A DNA stretch of 64,000 nt from Zooshikella ganghwensis DSM 15267 (GCF_000428585.1 NZ_AUAF01000010.1:20885-84884), one strand, 5' to 3'. Shown: positions 18,121-28,726, counted from the first letter of the stretch. Numbers and translations are program-made. Notes: generated by a model not told the origin, from the sequence alone.

Positions 18121-18323
18121 GTAGTCCTCACTTTCCTTATGTTAGTAAATTCCCTACAAATCAATTTATAGGGTTATTCTTTCTGACTGATAAAATCAGT
18201 TCTGCAAGAGTGCTTGTTAGTGTTTAGGAATGACTTTAGGGTAGGTTAAGTCACAAGATTTATTAGATTTACTGAAACGGTTTGCCTTAGTTTTAGCACT
18301 AAAGATGAAAAGTGCAAAAAAAA

Positions 18324-19064
18324 TTATTTTTTTAAATAATTATGAACTGTCAACCCTGCGGCAATGACACAGGCCTGGGAACTTCCTGAGTGGGTATGCC
18401 AACGTGTTAAACCCGTTGACTCAATGTTTTCTCCTGGTGCTAAGTAATAATGACTTTCCGCCTGGTAACATTCTGGCAGCGCTTTTCCTTGATTATTACA
18501 AGCAGAGATAGCAAAAACCTCTGGAAGTATTGCAGGAAATAAAAGCGTATCACGACCATAGTTGCCCGCTGCTGCAAATATGGGAATATGTTGTTGACTT
18601 AATTGTTTAACAATATGCGCTATTGTTGGATGGTTTCCCATTGCGCCTAACGGCATAATGATAAGTCCAGCATGTTTGGTACACCATGTTAATGCCCTCG
18701 ATATAGCATTAACTTTTTTTTGTTTGGATAAGTGCTTACCTATGACTTTGGCTATGACTAGAGGGGAATTGGGTATTAAACCACAAAAACCGGAAACATC
18801 ACGACCTACTAAAATACCTGCACTATGAGTACCATGTCCTATTTCATCATGACAGTTACCCTGTGGATAAGTGAAGTCTTTTAAAATGAGCTGACTGTTA
18901 TTAAAGGCTGGATGGCTTACATTAATACCTGTATCCAGTAAAACAATATGGTGCTTGCTATGCAATCTCTCTTGCTGGTTTGTAGATAGTTTGGGTAATA
19001 AACAGTAGTTTTTATTTATTTGCTCATTGATGGGTGGTATGAACATTCGGTATATAGAGTTCAT
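18324..19064 (-). CDS. Small subtilisin-like serine protease (S8), no leader
   Basis: The 246-residue protein carries the full subtilase triad: Asp in VLLDTGIN (about D43), His in EIGHGTHSAG (about H79) and Ser in THSGSSQACV (about S230), with the oxyanion Asn in AAAGNYG. The Ser motif is GSSQA rather than the usual GTSMA. There is no signal peptide or prodomain, so it probably acts in the cytoplasm or on a co-exported neighbour. It lies upstream of the glycine-zipper protein on the same strand, separated by about 200 bases with no other gene. Confidence 0.8.
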   Translation of the reverse strand: MNSIYRMFIPPINEQINKNYCLLPKLSTNQQERLHSKHHIVLLDTGINVSHPAFNNSQLILKDFTYPQGNCHDEIGHGTHSAGILVGRDVSGFCGLIPNSPLVIAKVIGKHLSKQKKVNAISRALTWCTKHAGLIIMPLGAMGNHPTIAHIVKQLSQQHIPIFAAAGNYGRDTLLFPAILPEVFAISACNNQGKALPECYQAESHYYLAPGENIESTGLTRWHTHSGSSQACVIAAGLTVHNYLKK

Positions 19065-19172
19065 TTAGTACTTACTAAATTAAAATAGATACCCATAACG
19101 AAGTTTTTTAGGGGAGTTTACCATAAACCCTAAAAATGATTTGTGAAGGGTATAGATCTTGAGGATTGGTAT

Positions 19173-19628
19173 TTAGTCCTTTATTTCCATATAAGATAAT
19201 AACCATTGGTCGTCAACTTTTTTCCAGCGGCCTTTGACTTGGTATATTTTGCCAGACTCAGGTATCCATCCAGCTTGTCCAGTCACTAGAACAGTAGCCT
19301 CTGTATCAGCTTCATTAGGGTGTTGCTTATTTATTTCAGTGTCTGATTTTGTAATTAGAATCGTGATATTTTTATGACGAAAAAAATAAAGCGCCATGAT
19401 GCGTTTTGCCCAGGTTTTATCCTGGTTCTTATTCGTCACAAAGTCATCACTAAGCGTATTAAGGACTAATTTGCTATTCTTGGTTTCCAGTCCCTCTTGT
19501 ATGCTGTTGATAGCTTCTGCAATAATCTCTTCATCAGGAGAGGAGCTGCATGCACTTAAAAGAATACTGATGGTTAATGCGAGTAATGCTTTTATTAGTT
19601 GCGAAAAAAAGGTACTTTTTCTATTCAT
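19173..19628 (-). CDS. Small lipoprotein, NTF2/SnoaL-like fold suspected
   Basis: The 151-residue protein has a lipoprotein signal with lipobox LLSAC, so the mature protein begins at Cys 27 or so, followed by Ser (outer-membrane sorting expected). The mature part starts with a helix (DEEIIAEAINSIQEGLETKN) and ends in beta strands (YQVKGRWKKVDDQWLLSYMEI), a pattern typical of NTF2-like domains. No catalytic residues are evident. The function is unknown. Confidence 0.6.
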   Translation of the reverse strand: MNRKSTFFSQLIKALLALTISILLSACSSSPDEEIIAEAINSIQEGLETKNSKLVLNTLSDDFVTNKNQDKTWAKRIMALYFFRHKNITILITKSDTEINKQHPNEADTEATVLVTGQAGWIPESGKIYQVKGRWKKVDDQWLLSYMEIKD

Positions 19629-19865
19629 AGCGATTTAGTTATACTCAAAGCGAATTTTAGTGGGAATGTCAGCAAACAACCTGAGGTAAGCGTATATTGA
19701 GTGCGTGTGTACCCAAAATGTGGGTATAAATTAGGTTAAACGAGTTTGTGCGTAAGTCCATGTAAATACATGCTTAGCCATTGATTACATTGGCCACATC
19801 TTTTCATAAAGACGTTTCGTGAAGGGTATATCATATAGGGGTCAGGCCTGGGTAAAGGAAAAACT

Positions 19866-20834
19866 ATGTATACGCTCTATCCTGCAATTAAGCCTTATGC
19901 TCGTCATACATTGCAAGTAGATGAACCACATCAACTCTATCTTGAAGAAAGTGGCAATGCTGACGGTATCCCGGTTTTGTACTTACATGGTGGCCCAGGG
20001 GCTGCATGTGATAAACATAGTCGACGTTTTTTTGATCCTCAAACCTACCGCATTATTTTATTTGATCAGCGAGGATGTGGACGATCTACGCCTCATGCTG
20101 AGTTGAGAGCAAATAATACACAAGCGTTGATTGAAGATATTGAAGCAATACGAAAGTTTTTAAATATTGACCGGTGGGTGCTTTTTGGAGGTTCCTGGGG
20201 TTCTACACTTGGACTACTTTATGCGCAACAGTATCCGTCTAATGTGATGGCAATGGTGTTGCGAGGTGTTTTCTTGTGTCGAGAGACAGATATTCGCTGG
20301 CTTTATCAAGAGGGTGCAAACCGTATTTTTCCTGATTACTGGCAGCACTTTGTTGCACCTATTCCTCCCGATGAGCGAGAGAATTTATTAGGTGCTTACT
20401 ATCGTAAATTAACAGGAAATGATGAGTTAGCCCGTATGTTTGCAGCAAAAGCCTGGTCTGTCTGGGAAGGGCACTGTGCAACGCTACGGCCTAATCAAGA
20501 AGTACTTGATTCCTTTTCAGAGCCGCATCGAGCAACATCCCTAGCAACCATTGAATGCCATTATTTTACTAATAATGGTTTTCTAGAGCCTGACCAAATC
20601 ATGCGAGATATTGATAAAATTGCCAATATTCCCGGCATTATTGTACATGGTCGCTATGACATGATTTGTCCGCTGGATAATGCATTGCTTCTGCAGGAAG
20701 CATGGCCTGCTGCCGAATTACACATTGTGCGTGATGCTGGACACTCTGCGGCTGAGCCGAGTATTGCTGATGCATTAATTCGTGCAACAGATGAAATTGG
20801 TAAACGCCTGAAGCATGAGTGGGGTGAAGACTGA
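19866..20834 (+). CDS. pip: Prolyl aminopeptidase (proline iminopeptidase)
   Basis: The 322-residue alpha/beta hydrolase is of peptidase family S33. The oxyanion motif HGGPGAACD and the nucleophile Ser in GGSWGS (about S113) are visible, with Asp in HGRYDMICP and His in DAGHSAAEP completing the triad. It removes N-terminal proline from peptides in the cytoplasm. A GGAAAAACT ribosome site precedes ATG 19866. It precedes dtd by 71 bases, as in Pseudomonas, and probably forms one transcript with it. Confidence 0.95.
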   Translation: MYTLYPAIKPYARHTLQVDEPHQLYLEESGNADGIPVLYLHGGPGAACDKHSRRFFDPQTYRIILFDQRGCGRSTPHAELRANNTQALIEDIEAIRKFLNIDRWVLFGGSWGSTLGLLYAQQYPSNVMAMVLRGVFLCRETDIRWLYQEGANRIFPDYWQHFVAPIPPDERENLLGAYYRKLTGNDELARMFAAKAWSVWEGHCATLRPNQEVLDSFSEPHRATSLATIECHYFTNNGFLEPDQIMRDIDKIANIPGIIVHGRYDMICPLDNALLLQEAWPAAELHIVRDAGHSAAEPSIADALIRATDEIGKRLKHEWGED

Positions 20835-20905
20835 TTCGTTAGGCTCAGTCAGTGGTGACTGTTTAGTATTAGTTTGGGTGTATCAATCAACGAAGTAAAT
20901 TAGTT

Positions 20906-21343
20906 ATGAAAGCATTGTTGCAGCGTGTTTCTCAGGCTCAGGTAGAAGTAAAAAACCAAATTGTTGGTGCTATTGATCATGGGCTTTTAGTGTTATTAGG
21001 CGTTGAACAGCAGGACACCCCAGCCATTGCAGAAAAGCTGGCAGAAAAAGTACTTCATTATCGCTTGTTCAGTGATGATGCAGGGAAAATGAATTTAAAT
21101 GTTCAACAAGTCAGTGGGGGAATACTCGTTGTTTCGCAATTTACCTTAGTTGCAGACACCAAGAAAGGTTTACGTCCTAGCTTTAGTGCTGGGGCTTCTC
21201 CAGAGCATGGTGAAGCAATGTATGATTACTTCGTAAATTATTTGCGCCAGCGTTACCCCCAAATTGCCACTGGTACATATGCTGCTGATATGCAGGTATC
21301 ACTGACCAATGATGGACCAGTGACATTTATGTTGGAGTTTTAA
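20906..21343 (+). CDS. dtd: D-aminoacyl-tRNA deacylase
   Basis: The 145-residue protein is standard length for DTD. Signature motifs [12 protein letters not shown] and the cross-subunit NxGPVT motif ([11 protein letters not shown]) are intact. The enzyme hydrolyses D-aminoacyl-tRNA (and Gly-tRNA-Ala), preventing D-amino acids from entering protein. It is convergent with rsmE. Confidence 0.97.
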   Translation: MKALLQRVSQAQVEVKNQIVGAIDHGLLVLLGVEQQDTPAIAEKLAEKVLHYRLFSDDAGKMNLNVQQVSGGILVVSQFTLVADTKKGLRPSFSAGASPEHGEAMYDYFVNYLRQRYPQIATGTYAADMQVSLTNDGPVTFMLEF

Positions 21344-21379
21344 TGTACTAGGGCCTGATAATAAGCCCTAAAAAAAGTA

Positions 21380-22096
21380 TTACGTTAGATTAAACATGCG
21401 GCCGACCAGTGTTGGAATGGCCGTTTCAACTCTTAAAATACGCTCACCTAACCTAATAGGCTCGAACCCTCTTTCAGCTAACATATCTACTTCGTACTCA
21501 ATAAATCCACCTTCAGGGCCAACAGCAACAATGCTGGGCGTCGTCAGGTTGGTTGGTGGTGTAGAGATAGCTGCAGGATGGGCGATATAGCATTGGTTAC
21601 CTGCACAAAGTGAAGGGAGCTGATCTTCGACAAAAGGCTTAAAGCGCCTTGCGAGAATAACTTCAGGTAAAAGGGTATCTCGTGCTTGCTCTAGGCCTGC
21701 ATGGAAAAAGGGCGCCATTTTTTCAGGTTTTAGCCATGGGCTTTGCCAGTAGCTTTTTTCAACGCGATAGCTGTTAATGAGTATTATCTTTTTTATTCCC
21801 AGTGTGGTTGCTGAAAATAAAATTCGCTTGAGCATTTTGGGACGCGGTAGCCCTAATAATAAGGTTAGAGGCAATGGCGGCGGTGGAGGAGACGTTAATT
21901 CAATGGCTAATTCAATTCCCTGTTCATTAATTGCTGTGACAGTTCCTTGGCCGACATCTCCTCCCAATAGGCCAACAGTGACCTTATCACCAACCTGTTT
22001 GGTCAATATATTTTGAATATGCCATCGTCTTCGATCAGTGATTCGAACATGGCTTACACTGATAAAGTCTTCTTTGAACAGCAATATTAAATTCAT
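21380..22096 (-). CDS. rsmE: 16S rRNA m3U1498 methyltransferase RsmE
   Basis: The 238-residue SPOUT methyltransferase has an N-terminal PUA-like domain (RRWHIQNILTKQVGDKVTVG) and a C-terminal knotted domain with AVGPEGGFIEYE and RLGERILRVETA. It N3-methylates U1498 of 16S rRNA. Upstream on the same strand is tatC, 24 bases away, so it may share the tat transcript. Confidence 0.95.
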   Translation of the reverse strand: MNLILLFKEDFISVSHVRITDRRRWHIQNILTKQVGDKVTVGLLGGDVGQGTVTAINEQGIELAIELTSPPPPPLPLTLLLGLPRPKMLKRILFSATTLGIKKIILINSYRVEKSYWQSPWLKPEKMAPFFHAGLEQARDTLLPEVILARRFKPFVEDQLPSLCAGNQCYIAHPAAISTPPTNLTTPSIVAVGPEGGFIEYEVDMLAERGFEPIRLGERILRVETAIPTLVGRMFNLT

Positions 22097-22120
22097 TTTT
22101 TTATAATTATCATTCGGTGG

Positions 22121-22888
22121 TTATGTTGTGGCAGATGAACGCTGTGTAATCATTTTCCCAAACAATAGCCCGCTTTCAAATAACAACCACATGGGTATGG
22201 CAAGTAAACTTTGTGAAATAATATCTGGTGGTGTCAGTAGCATACCGACCACAAAGCAAATAACAATAATATAAGGGCGTTTTGCTTTTAAACTATCAAC
22301 AGATGCAATTCCAGACCAAATAAGTAAGACAGTAGCAATAGGTATTTCAAACGCAGTACCAAATGCCAAAAATAGTTTTAGCACAAAATCAAGATACTTG
22401 TTGATATCGGTCATAATTGCTACATCGGTAGGGCCTATTTTAGTAAAAAAATCGAATAATAAAGGGAATACAACAAAATACGCAAAGGCCACACCGAGAT
22501 AAAATAACAGCACACTAGAGGCAAGTAATGGAACGGCTAACCGGCGTTCATGCCGGTATAAGCCTGGAGCAATGAAACTCCACGCTTGATGAAGTATATA
22601 AGGGATAGTTAAAAAAATGGATGCAATAATGGTGAGTTTAAAAGGTGCTAATAAAGGAGAGGCCACTTCGGTAGCAATCATAGTGCTGCCTTCTGGAAGA
22701 AGCTCCCTTAAAGGCAAAGAAATAAACTCATAAATAACATTGGCAAAGGGAATTAGGATCACAAATGCTACCCCAATTGCCATAAAAACTCTTAATAAGC
22801 GATTTCGTAGTTCCGTTAGGTGCTCAATAAAAGGTTGTTCTTTATCTTTGTTATGGATCTCTTCAGTACTTGAGTTTTGCGAGCTCAT
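22121..22888 (-). CDS. tatC: Twin-arginine translocase subunit TatC
   Basis: The 255-residue, six-transmembrane protein has the TatC N-terminal motif PFIEHLTELRNRLLRV and the conserved periplasmic and transmembrane pattern (FFTKIGPT, PPDIISQSLLAIPMWLLFESG). It is the core receptor for twin-arginine signal peptides. It is last in tatABC order on the minus strand, 26 bases after tatB. Confidence 0.97.
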   Translation of the reverse strand: MSSQNSSTEEIHNKDKEQPFIEHLTELRNRLLRVFMAIGVAFVILIPFANVIYEFISLPLRELLPEGSTMIATEVASPLLAPFKLTIIASIFLTIPYILHQAWSFIAPGLYRHERRLAVPLLASSVLLFYLGVAFAYFVVFPLLFDFFTKIGPTDVAIMTDINKYLDFVLKLFLAFGTAFEIPIATVLLIWSGIASVDSLKAKRPYIIVICFVVGMLLTPPDIISQSLLAIPMWLLFESGLLFGKMITQRSSATT

Positions 22889-22914
22889 GGGTTTTCACAA
22901 CTTATATCGTACGG

Positions 22915-23358
22915 TTAGGAATCAGATTGATGAGCTGACTTTTCTGCCGGCACTTCGTTTTTGCCTGTCTCAGGTGCAGACTGAGAAACAGTATAAGGCT
23001 TAATTGTCGGTGGTGCTTTTGAGTCAGTTGCAGCTGGTTGCACTGATGAAGAAGAGGGCTCGGAAAGCGTGGGATGAATAGAGTTATCCAAGCCGTGTTT
23101 TACATCCTCAACATTTTCTTGCAAGCTTCGCTGTGCTTGTTTTAACTCATCCATGATCCGCTCATTATGAAGTTGGCGCTTAATTTCATCCGCGCCAATT
23201 TCACGCTCGATTTCGGATTTCATTGCTGTAAAACCACGACGAATTCTGCCAACCCAGAGAGTTACAGTACGAATAGCATGGGGGAGTCGCTCAGGACCTA
23301 ATATGATCAGGCCAATAATGGCAATAAGCAGAAGCTCTGCAAAGCCTATATCAAACAC
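22915..23358 (-). CDS. tatB: Sec-independent translocase subunit TatB
   Basis: The 147-residue protein has one N-terminal transmembrane helix (MFDIGFAELLLIAIIGLIIL), the hinge GPERLP, and an amphipathic helix followed by a long charged, Ser/Pro-rich cytoplasmic tail. The GPERLP motif and Glu in the membrane helix distinguish it from TatA. It forms the substrate receptor with TatC. Confidence 0.95.
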   Translation of the reverse strand: MFDIGFAELLLIAIIGLIILGPERLPHAIRTVTLWVGRIRRGFTAMKSEIEREIGADEIKRQLHNERIMDELKQAQRSLQENVEDVKHGLDNSIHPTLSEPSSSSVQPAATDSKAPPTIKPYTVSQSAPETGKNEVPAEKSAHQSDS

Positions 23359-23386
23359 GTTGTATCCTCAAAGTAAAACCCCAAAA

Positions 23387-23647
23387 CTACTGCTTATTTA
23401 CAGTGTTGTGTTCTTTGGTTGTTTCTTGTTTGGTTTCTGAAGAGGTATTGTCCTGTTGTTGATTTTGTTGCTCTAGCTTTTGAGGTGGAGCATCTTTGTT
23501 CGTATCTGAATCAGAATCCATGGCTTTTTTAAAACCCTTGATAGCAGAACCTAGGTCACCCCCTAAGTTGCGTAATCGCTTACCACCAAATAACAGTAAG
23601 ACAATCACCAGTACAATTAACAGCTGAACCCAACCAATATTACCCAT
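23387..23647 (-). CDS. tatA: Sec-independent translocase subunit TatA
   Basis: The 86-residue protein has the TatA pattern: a short membrane helix ([15 protein letters not shown]), the FGGKRL hinge, an amphipathic helix [14 protein letters not shown] and a polar Gln/Thr-rich tail. It oligomerises to make the translocation pore. It heads the tatABC gene set and follows the HIT-family gene with 45 bases between. Confidence 0.96.
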   Translation of the reverse strand: MGNIGWVQLLIVLVIVLLLFGGKRLRNLGGDLGSAIKGFKKAMDSDSDTNKDAPPQKLEQQNQQQDNTSSETKQETTKEHNTVNKQ

Positions 23648-23692
23648 GTGTTACTCCTTTTAACGAATTTCAACAGCAAAAGCGATGCTGTA

Positions 23693-24028
23693 TTATAGGG
23701 GACTTAATGGCCCACCACCTAGTATATGAAAGTGCAGATGGAAAACCTCCTGGCCACCGCCTTCACCTGTATTGGTTACCGCTCTAAAGCCATTATCTAG
23801 ATTTTGCGCTTTGGCAATCATAGGAATGGTTTTGATGAGGTGGGTTAGCAAGTGATCATGTTCAGGTTTTATATCATAAAGGTTACAAATATGTTGGCGA
23901 GGGATCACTAATAAATGAGTGGCAGCCTTTGGGTTAATATCCTTAAAGGCAATACAGTGCTCATCTTCATGAACAATGTCTGCTTTAATATCTCCAGCCA
24001 CAATTTTACAGAATAAACAGTCTGTCAT
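23693..24028 (-). CDS. HIT-family nucleotide hydrolase (HinT-like)
   Basis: The 111-residue protein has the N-terminal CLFCKIVAGDI motif and the histidine triad HLHFHILGG near the C-terminus. HinT-type enzymes hydrolyse adenosine phosphoramidates and aminoacyl-AMPs. The ATG overlaps the hisE stop by one base (TAATG), indicating translational coupling within a his-HIT-tat transcript. Confidence 0.92.
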   Translation of the reverse strand: MTDCLFCKIVAGDIKADIVHEDEHCIAFKDINPKAATHLLVIPRQHICNLYDIKPEHDHLLTHLIKTIPMIAKAQNLDNGFRAVTNTGEGGGQEVFHLHFHILGGGPLSPL

Positions 24029-24363
24029 TATTTGTTACCTGTTCGTGAAGCTTTTTCGTCTAAGCCAGAAATTGAAAAACGTCTGGCCAACTCTTGTAAT
24101 ATTTCTTCCGGCTTTATATTCAAGTGAGCCAACATGACAAGCGTGTGAAACCAAAGATCGGCTGTTTCGTAGACAACATCCGCTTTTGACTGGGCTTGTT
24201 CTGCATCTTTAGCGGCAATGATAACTTCTGTTGCCTCTTCGCCGACTTTTTCCAATATTTTATTGAGTCCTTTGCCATAAAGACTCGCAACGTAGGAACT
24301 ATCAGCGCTTGCGTTTTTTCTTTCTTCTAATATGTTGCCTAATGCAATTAGCACATCACTCAT
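24028..24363 (-). CDS. hisE: Phosphoribosyl-ATP diphosphatase
   Basis: The 111-residue stand-alone HisE has the MazG-like fold with the metal-binding pattern [15 protein letters not shown] and [13 protein letters not shown]. It carries out the second step of histidine synthesis, cleaving PR-ATP to PR-AMP. HisE is separate from HisI, unlike the fused HisIE of enterobacteria. Confidence 0.96.
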   Translation of the reverse strand: MSDVLIALGNILEERKNASADSSYVASLYGKGLNKILEKVGEEATEVIIAAKDAEQAQSKADVVYETADLWFHTLVMLAHLNIKPEEILQELARRFSISGLDEKASRTGNK

Positions 24364-24459
24364 AGATTGGACCTTGGTAAACAGGTTTTAGCTGAAAGAT
24401 ATTTCATCATAGGCTCTGATAATTTTTTTAGCGCCGATAAAGTTTTGTTGGCAGACTAT

Positions 24460-24882
24460 CTACTTTTTCGAGTAGATGACTTCTGGATCTTGTAAAACAG
24501 GAGCAACGGTCTGCCACTGGGGTGCTTTTTGGCTGGTGTCTAGCTGACGATAGAAACAGCTAAGCCGGCCAGTATGGCAAGCAATACCTCCTTGTTGAGT
24601 CACTTTTAGAATAATGACATCACTATCACAGTCCAAAAAAATACTATGGACTTGTTGAGTATGGCCAGACTGTTCACCTTTATGCCATAACTTCTGGCGT
24701 GATCGAGACCAGTAGACAGCCTCACCCACTTCAACTGTTTGCTGGAGGGCCGCTTTGTTCATCCAGGCCATCATGAGAATTTGGTCAGTGCTGGCATCCT
24801 GAGCAATGGCAGGTATCAGTCCATTTGCATCCCACTTGATAGTGCTTAACCAATCATCGTGATTTCTATTTGTATTTATCAT
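24460..24882 (-). CDS. hisI: Phosphoribosyl-AMP cyclohydrolase
   Basis: The 140-residue protein has the zinc and magnesium motifs [12 protein letters not shown] and [14 protein letters not shown], with [14 protein letters not shown]. It performs the third step of histidine biosynthesis. It is followed by hisE after 96 bases and preceded by ubiB eight bases upstream, the Pseudomonas order. Confidence 0.96.
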   Translation of the reverse strand: MINTNRNHDDWLSTIKWDANGLIPAIAQDASTDQILMMAWMNKAALQQTVEVGEAVYWSRSRQKLWHKGEQSGHTQQVHSIFLDCDSDVIILKVTQQGGIACHTGRLSCFYRQLDTSQKAPQWQTVAPVLQDPEVIYSKK

Positions 24883-24889
24883 GCTGCAT

Positions 24890-26515
24890 TTAGTCCTGCT
24901 TAACCAGTAATACTACACCCAGTGCTACAAGTAATAAGTGGGCTTCACTTGCATTTAGTATGACGTTATACCAGTCTGGAATCCACAAACCAATCAGGCC
25001 CACTGCCAGGGTAGCACAGCCAACCCACTGTTGAATTCTGCGGCGCTGTCGCTTATGACGTGCTTCTTCAAGCTGCTGCTGGTAATGATGCTGGTGTGAA
25101 ACATAGCCCTCGACGGCTTTAACCACTGTTTGTGAGAGCAGTGGTGCTTGCTCAAGTAGGTCGGGTGCTTTGGTGTGTAGTGATTTTAGAAGACCCATAG
25201 GGCCAATGCGCTTCTTCATCCACTGCTCAAGAAAAGGCTTAGCCGTTGACCAGAGGTCCAACTCGGGATAAAGCTGCCGACCTAGACCTTCGATATTGAG
25301 CAGTGTTTTTTGTAAAAGTACCAGCTGAGGTTGGACCTCCATATTGAAACGGCGAGCCGTCTGGAATAAACGAAGCAACACTTGCCCAAACGAAATATCC
25401 TTCAGTGGTTTTTGAAAAACTGGCTCGCACACTGTACGAATAGAGGCTTCTAGCTCATTTACTCGGGTATTTTTGGGTACCCAGCCTGAATCAATATGCA
25501 GCTGGGCAACCATACGATAGTCCTGTTTAAAGAAAGCAATCAGGTTGCGAGCCAGATAGCTTTGATCTTCCGGAGTCAGCGAGCCACATATCCCACAGTC
25601 TATGGCAATGTAACAAGGGCTACTTGGATCTTCTGTGGCAACGAAGATATTTCCTGGGTGCATATCTGCGTGAAAGAAGCTATCTCGAAAGACTTGAGTA
25701 AAGAAAATTTCTACACCTCGCTCAGCAAGCTTACGCATATTGGTTCCTTGGGCTAGCAAGGCTTCGACATTGGCGACAGGGATTCCATGAATCCGCTCCA
25801 TCACCATAACTTGAGTCGAAGTAAAGTCCCAATAAACTTGAGGCACATAGAGTTTGTCTGAATCCGCAAAGTTACGGCGAAGCTGGGAAGCATTTGCGGC
25901 TTCACGCTGCAGATCTAACTCATCAAAAATCGTATTTTCATAATCTTGAACAACTTCAAGAGGGCGAAGTCGCCGGCCTTCGCGAGAGATTAAAACGATG
26001 ATTCTTGCTAGTAAGTAGAGTAAGGCAATATCCTGGCGAATGACTTTTTGGATACCTGGTCGAATGACTTTGACCACAACTTGCTGGCCATCAGGCAATT
26101 CTGCGGCATGCACTTGAGCCACTGAAGCAGAAGCCATCGGCGTTGCTGAGAATGAAGTAAATACCTCTGTAACTGACTGCTGGAGGCTTGCTTCGATAAT
26201 TTTGATAGCCCCTTCACTGGCAAAGGGGGGGACTTGATCTTGGAGCTTTTGCAGTTCTTGGGCAACGTCATCAGGAAGCAGGTCTCGACGTGTAGAAAGT
26301 AGCTGACCGAACTTAACAAAAATTGGGCCTAGCTCCTCCAAAGCCAAACGAAGTCGCTCTGCACGCGGGCGCTGATTACGGACAAACCAACGCCATGGTA
26401 AGCACCAAAAAGCCAACCTTAAGTAAAAGGGTAGTGGGGCATCGTCGATGAGGTTATCTAAGCGATACTTAGCAGTAACATAAATGATTTTTAGCAGGCG
26501 AGGAATCTGAACCAC
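24890..26515 (-). CDS. ubiB: Ubiquinone biosynthesis accessory kinase-like protein UbiB
   Basis: The 541-residue protein has the ABC1/ADCK atypical kinase-like domain with the KxGQ motif ([15 protein letters not shown]) near the N-terminus, an Ala-rich loop ([14 protein letters not shown]), the [10 protein letters not shown] catalytic-type loop and AIDCG metal motif. Two hydrophobic segments at the C-terminus anchor it to the membrane. The start is GTG at 26515, two bases after the ubiJ stop, so the two are probably translationally coupled. Confidence 0.96.
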   Translation of the reverse strand: MVQIPRLLKIIYVTAKYRLDNLIDDAPLPFYLRLAFWCLPWRWFVRNQRPRAERLRLALEELGPIFVKFGQLLSTRRDLLPDDVAQELQKLQDQVPPFASEGAIKIIEASLQQSVTEVFTSFSATPMASASVAQVHAAELPDGQQVVVKVIRPGIQKVIRQDIALLYLLARIIVLISREGRRLRPLEVVQDYENTIFDELDLQREAANASQLRRNFADSDKLYVPQVYWDFTSTQVMVMERIHGIPVANVEALLAQGTNMRKLAERGVEIFFTQVFRDSFFHADMHPGNIFVATEDPSSPCYIAIDCGICGSLTPEDQSYLARNLIAFFKQDYRMVAQLHIDSGWVPKNTRVNELEASIRTVCEPVFQKPLKDISFGQVLLRLFQTARRFNMEVQPQLVLLQKTLLNIEGLGRQLYPELDLWSTAKPFLEQWMKKRIGPMGLLKSLHTKAPDLLEQAPLLSQTVVKAVEGYVSHQHHYQQQLEEARHKRQRRRIQQWVGCATLAVGLIGLWIPDWYNVILNASEAHLLLVALGVVLLVKQD

Positions 26516-26517
26516 GG

Positions 26518-27153
26518 CTAGTCCTGTTGCGGGGCGTTTTTAAAGTGTTTCTGAAGGCGAGCAAGCCGGTCTTCAAGTTGGTCTGTATCAGATTGAAGTT
26601 GCATCAGGTCTTCTTGAAATATTTCTACCGCATTGCGCGGAGGAAGTTCTTTCAGCTCTTCTTGCAAATATTCAGTGATATTTTGCTGTAATGTTTGTTG
26701 GGTATATTGCAGCCAATGAAGGCCACTTCTTAAACCATTGGTAACTTTATGTGCTAAGAGTGGGCCTACTAACCTGGCAACTAGAGCCTCCCAGTCAAGC
26801 TCACTTTCTTGAATGACTTGGTGAACAGCCATGATAAAGTCGGTGTTGCCAGCAAGTTGTAAGTGCTCACCTAATGTACTATCTGCTGTGCTTTTATTAA
26901 GCAGGAGACGAAGCAAGTCGCTACCCTCACCAGTGAGGCAAGCGGTAAGGCTGTTTTCATGATGACTATGCAGGCTAATACCTTGCAATGTAAACGAGAT
27001 ATAAAAGGTGAGCTTGGGCTGTGTACTTTGGATACACAGAGTTTCACCACTAAACTGGGCAAGACGCTGTTGAGTCAGTGGGTCGAGTGCTAATAACTCA
27101 TTAACCACCTTCTCCATGGCGGCTTGCAGGGCTGTATTCACAGTTATGCTCAT
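26518..27153 (-). CDS. ubiJ: Ubiquinone biosynthesis accessory factor UbiJ
   Basis: The 211-residue protein has an N-terminal SCP2 lipid-binding domain (about 20-120) and a C-terminal coiled coil rich in Glu/Gln/Leu ([20 protein letters not shown]). UbiJ binds ubiquinone intermediates in the cytoplasmic Ubi complex. It sits between ubiE and ubiB as in other gammaproteobacteria. Confidence 0.93.
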   Translation of the reverse strand: MSITVNTALQAAMEKVVNELLALDPLTQQRLAQFSGETLCIQSTQPKLTFYISFTLQGISLHSHHENSLTACLTGEGSDLLRLLLNKSTADSTLGEHLQLAGNTDFIMAVHQVIQESELDWEALVARLVGPLLAHKVTNGLRSGLHWLQYTQQTLQQNITEYLQEELKELPPRNAVEIFQEDLMQLQSDTDQLEDRLARLQKHFKNAPQQD

Positions 27154-27295
27154 ACTTCTGACTCCCTTCTACTTCGCAACTTATTTGTTGTAAATAAACT
27201 ATTCAGGGTAATAGTGCTCGCTAGACAAATGCGTACTCATTAATTACAGAGCAATTGCTCTAGCTGTTTTTATTGATGAAAAAAAGCACTTGTTG

Positions 27296-28069
27296 CTATG
27301 GTTTTGTTCCTTTATGCAACGCGACAATGCCTCCAGTCATGTTATGGTAACTGGTACGGACAAACCCGGCCTCTTGCATCATTCGCTCTAATGTTTCTTG
27401 ATCAGGGTGCATGCGAATAGATTCTGCAAGATAACGATAGCTCTCACTGTCATTGGTAATTAATTTACCTAGCAATGGAAGTACCGTAAATGAGTAGGCA
27501 TCGTACATCTTACTCATAACTGGGTTGTTGGTTTTAGAAAACTCAAGAATTAATAGGCGCCCACCAGGTTTTAACACCCTATGCATGGATTTTAGTGCTT
27601 CTTCTTTGTGAGTCACATTACGCAAGCCAAAAGCAATCGTAATACAGTCGAAAGTGTTATCGGCAAAGGGTAGCTTTTCAGCATCAGCTTGAACGTACTC
27701 AACATTACCGCAAATACCGTGGTCAATGAGTCGGTCACGGCCTACTTTTAGCATTGAGTCATTGATATCCGCGAGCACTACTTGGCCATCCATGCCCACA
27801 AGGTTGGCAAATTTACGGGTGAGATCACCTGTACCGCCAGCTATATCTAATACTTTATTGCCAGTACGTACACCACTTAGCTCAATAGTAAAACGTTTCC
27901 AGATACGATGAATGCCCATCGACATGAGATCATTCATCAAATCGTATTTCGGCGCTACAGAATGGAAAACATCAGCAACTAACTTAGCTTTTTCTGTCTC
28001 ATTAACTTGCTTGTATCCAAAATGGGTCGTGTTCTGTTGGCCATCTGATGGCTTATTATTTCCAGACAT
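27296..28069 (-). CDS. ubiE: Ubiquinone/menaquinone C-methyltransferase UbiE
   Basis: The 257-residue class I SAM methyltransferase has motif [16 protein letters not shown], plus the UbiE signature segments [18 protein letters not shown] and [16 protein letters not shown]. It C-methylates the benzoquinol ring in ubiquinone synthesis. It begins the ubiE-ubiJ-ubiB set; a 142-base gap separates it from ubiJ. Confidence 0.97.
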   Translation of the reverse strand: MSGNNKPSDGQQNTTHFGYKQVNETEKAKLVADVFHSVAPKYDLMNDLMSMGIHRIWKRFTIELSGVRTGNKVLDIAGGTGDLTRKFANLVGMDGQVVLADINDSMLKVGRDRLIDHGICGNVEYVQADAEKLPFADNTFDCITIAFGLRNVTHKEEALKSMHRVLKPGGRLLILEFSKTNNPVMSKMYDAYSFTVLPLLGKLITNDSESYRYLAESIRMHPDQETLERMMQEAGFVRTSYHNMTGGIVALHKGTKP

Positions 28070-28187
28070 ACGCGCCTCTATTGATGGAAAAATAAAATAG
28101 TTTTTGAGTAAAGGTAAAGATTTTCCTATAAAGAAGAAAGCTTATCTATACCATGATGGGGATAAATAAGGTGGAGACTAACGACCT

Positions 28188-28574
28188 TTACTCAATAAAT
28201 TTAACAACACTAACATCTGGGTCTCTGCTGGCGCCAGCCTGATGGAGCTGTTGCAGGTATGTGTCCCAGTATTTTTGCTGATGACAACATAAGTCGTATA
28301 AATAGTCCCAGGTATACAGTCCACTATCATGGCCATCATCGAAGGTGATTTTTAGTGCATAATGACCAATAGGCTCAATTTGCTGTATGTTTACTAATCG
28401 CTTTCCTGTCTGTAATACAGCCTGGCCTTGACCATGACCACGCACTTCAGCTGAAGGGGATAATACTCTTAACAGTTCACACGATAATTCAAACTGCTCG
28501 CCACTGTCGTAGGAGAGACTTATTTTACGTGACTTTTTGTGGAGTTTGATATCAATCAGCAAGGGTGTATTCAT
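28188..28574 (-). CDS. DUF971 (gamma-butyrobetaine hydroxylase-like N-terminal) protein
   Basis: The 128-residue protein has the DUF971 pattern: LHKKSRKISLSYDSG, FELSCELLRVLSPSAEVRGHG, and IEPIGHYALKITFDDGHDSGLYTWDYLYDL. The ATG at 28574 is chosen because it begins right before the domain; a longer in-frame extension to 28676 carries an unlikely N-terminus. The gene is a constant neighbour of hslU. The fold binds zinc in other proteins; a function here is unknown. Confidence 0.88.
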   Translation of the reverse strand: MNTPLLIDIKLHKKSRKISLSYDSGEQFELSCELLRVLSPSAEVRGHGQGQAVLQTGKRLVNIQQIEPIGHYALKITFDDGHDSGLYTWDYLYDLCCHQQKYWDTYLQQLHQAGASRDPDVSVVKFIE

Positions 28575-28726
28575 AATGTTGCTGGTAGTTGTGCTTATTT
28601 CAGATGATAGTCCGCGTTGATTGTAGACTACTCCTAGGCATATTGGGAGAGAGGCGTTAGTGAGTATGCTTATCAATGCAGTGATGAGGAAACTTAGTAA
28701 GAAAGGCTAGAATATTTTTTTAAACG

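Noticed and set aside
21349..21370. Hairpin between dtd and rsmE as a terminator
   Set aside because: Six-bp stem TAGGGC/GCCCTA lacks a T-run in the transcribed direction on either strand.
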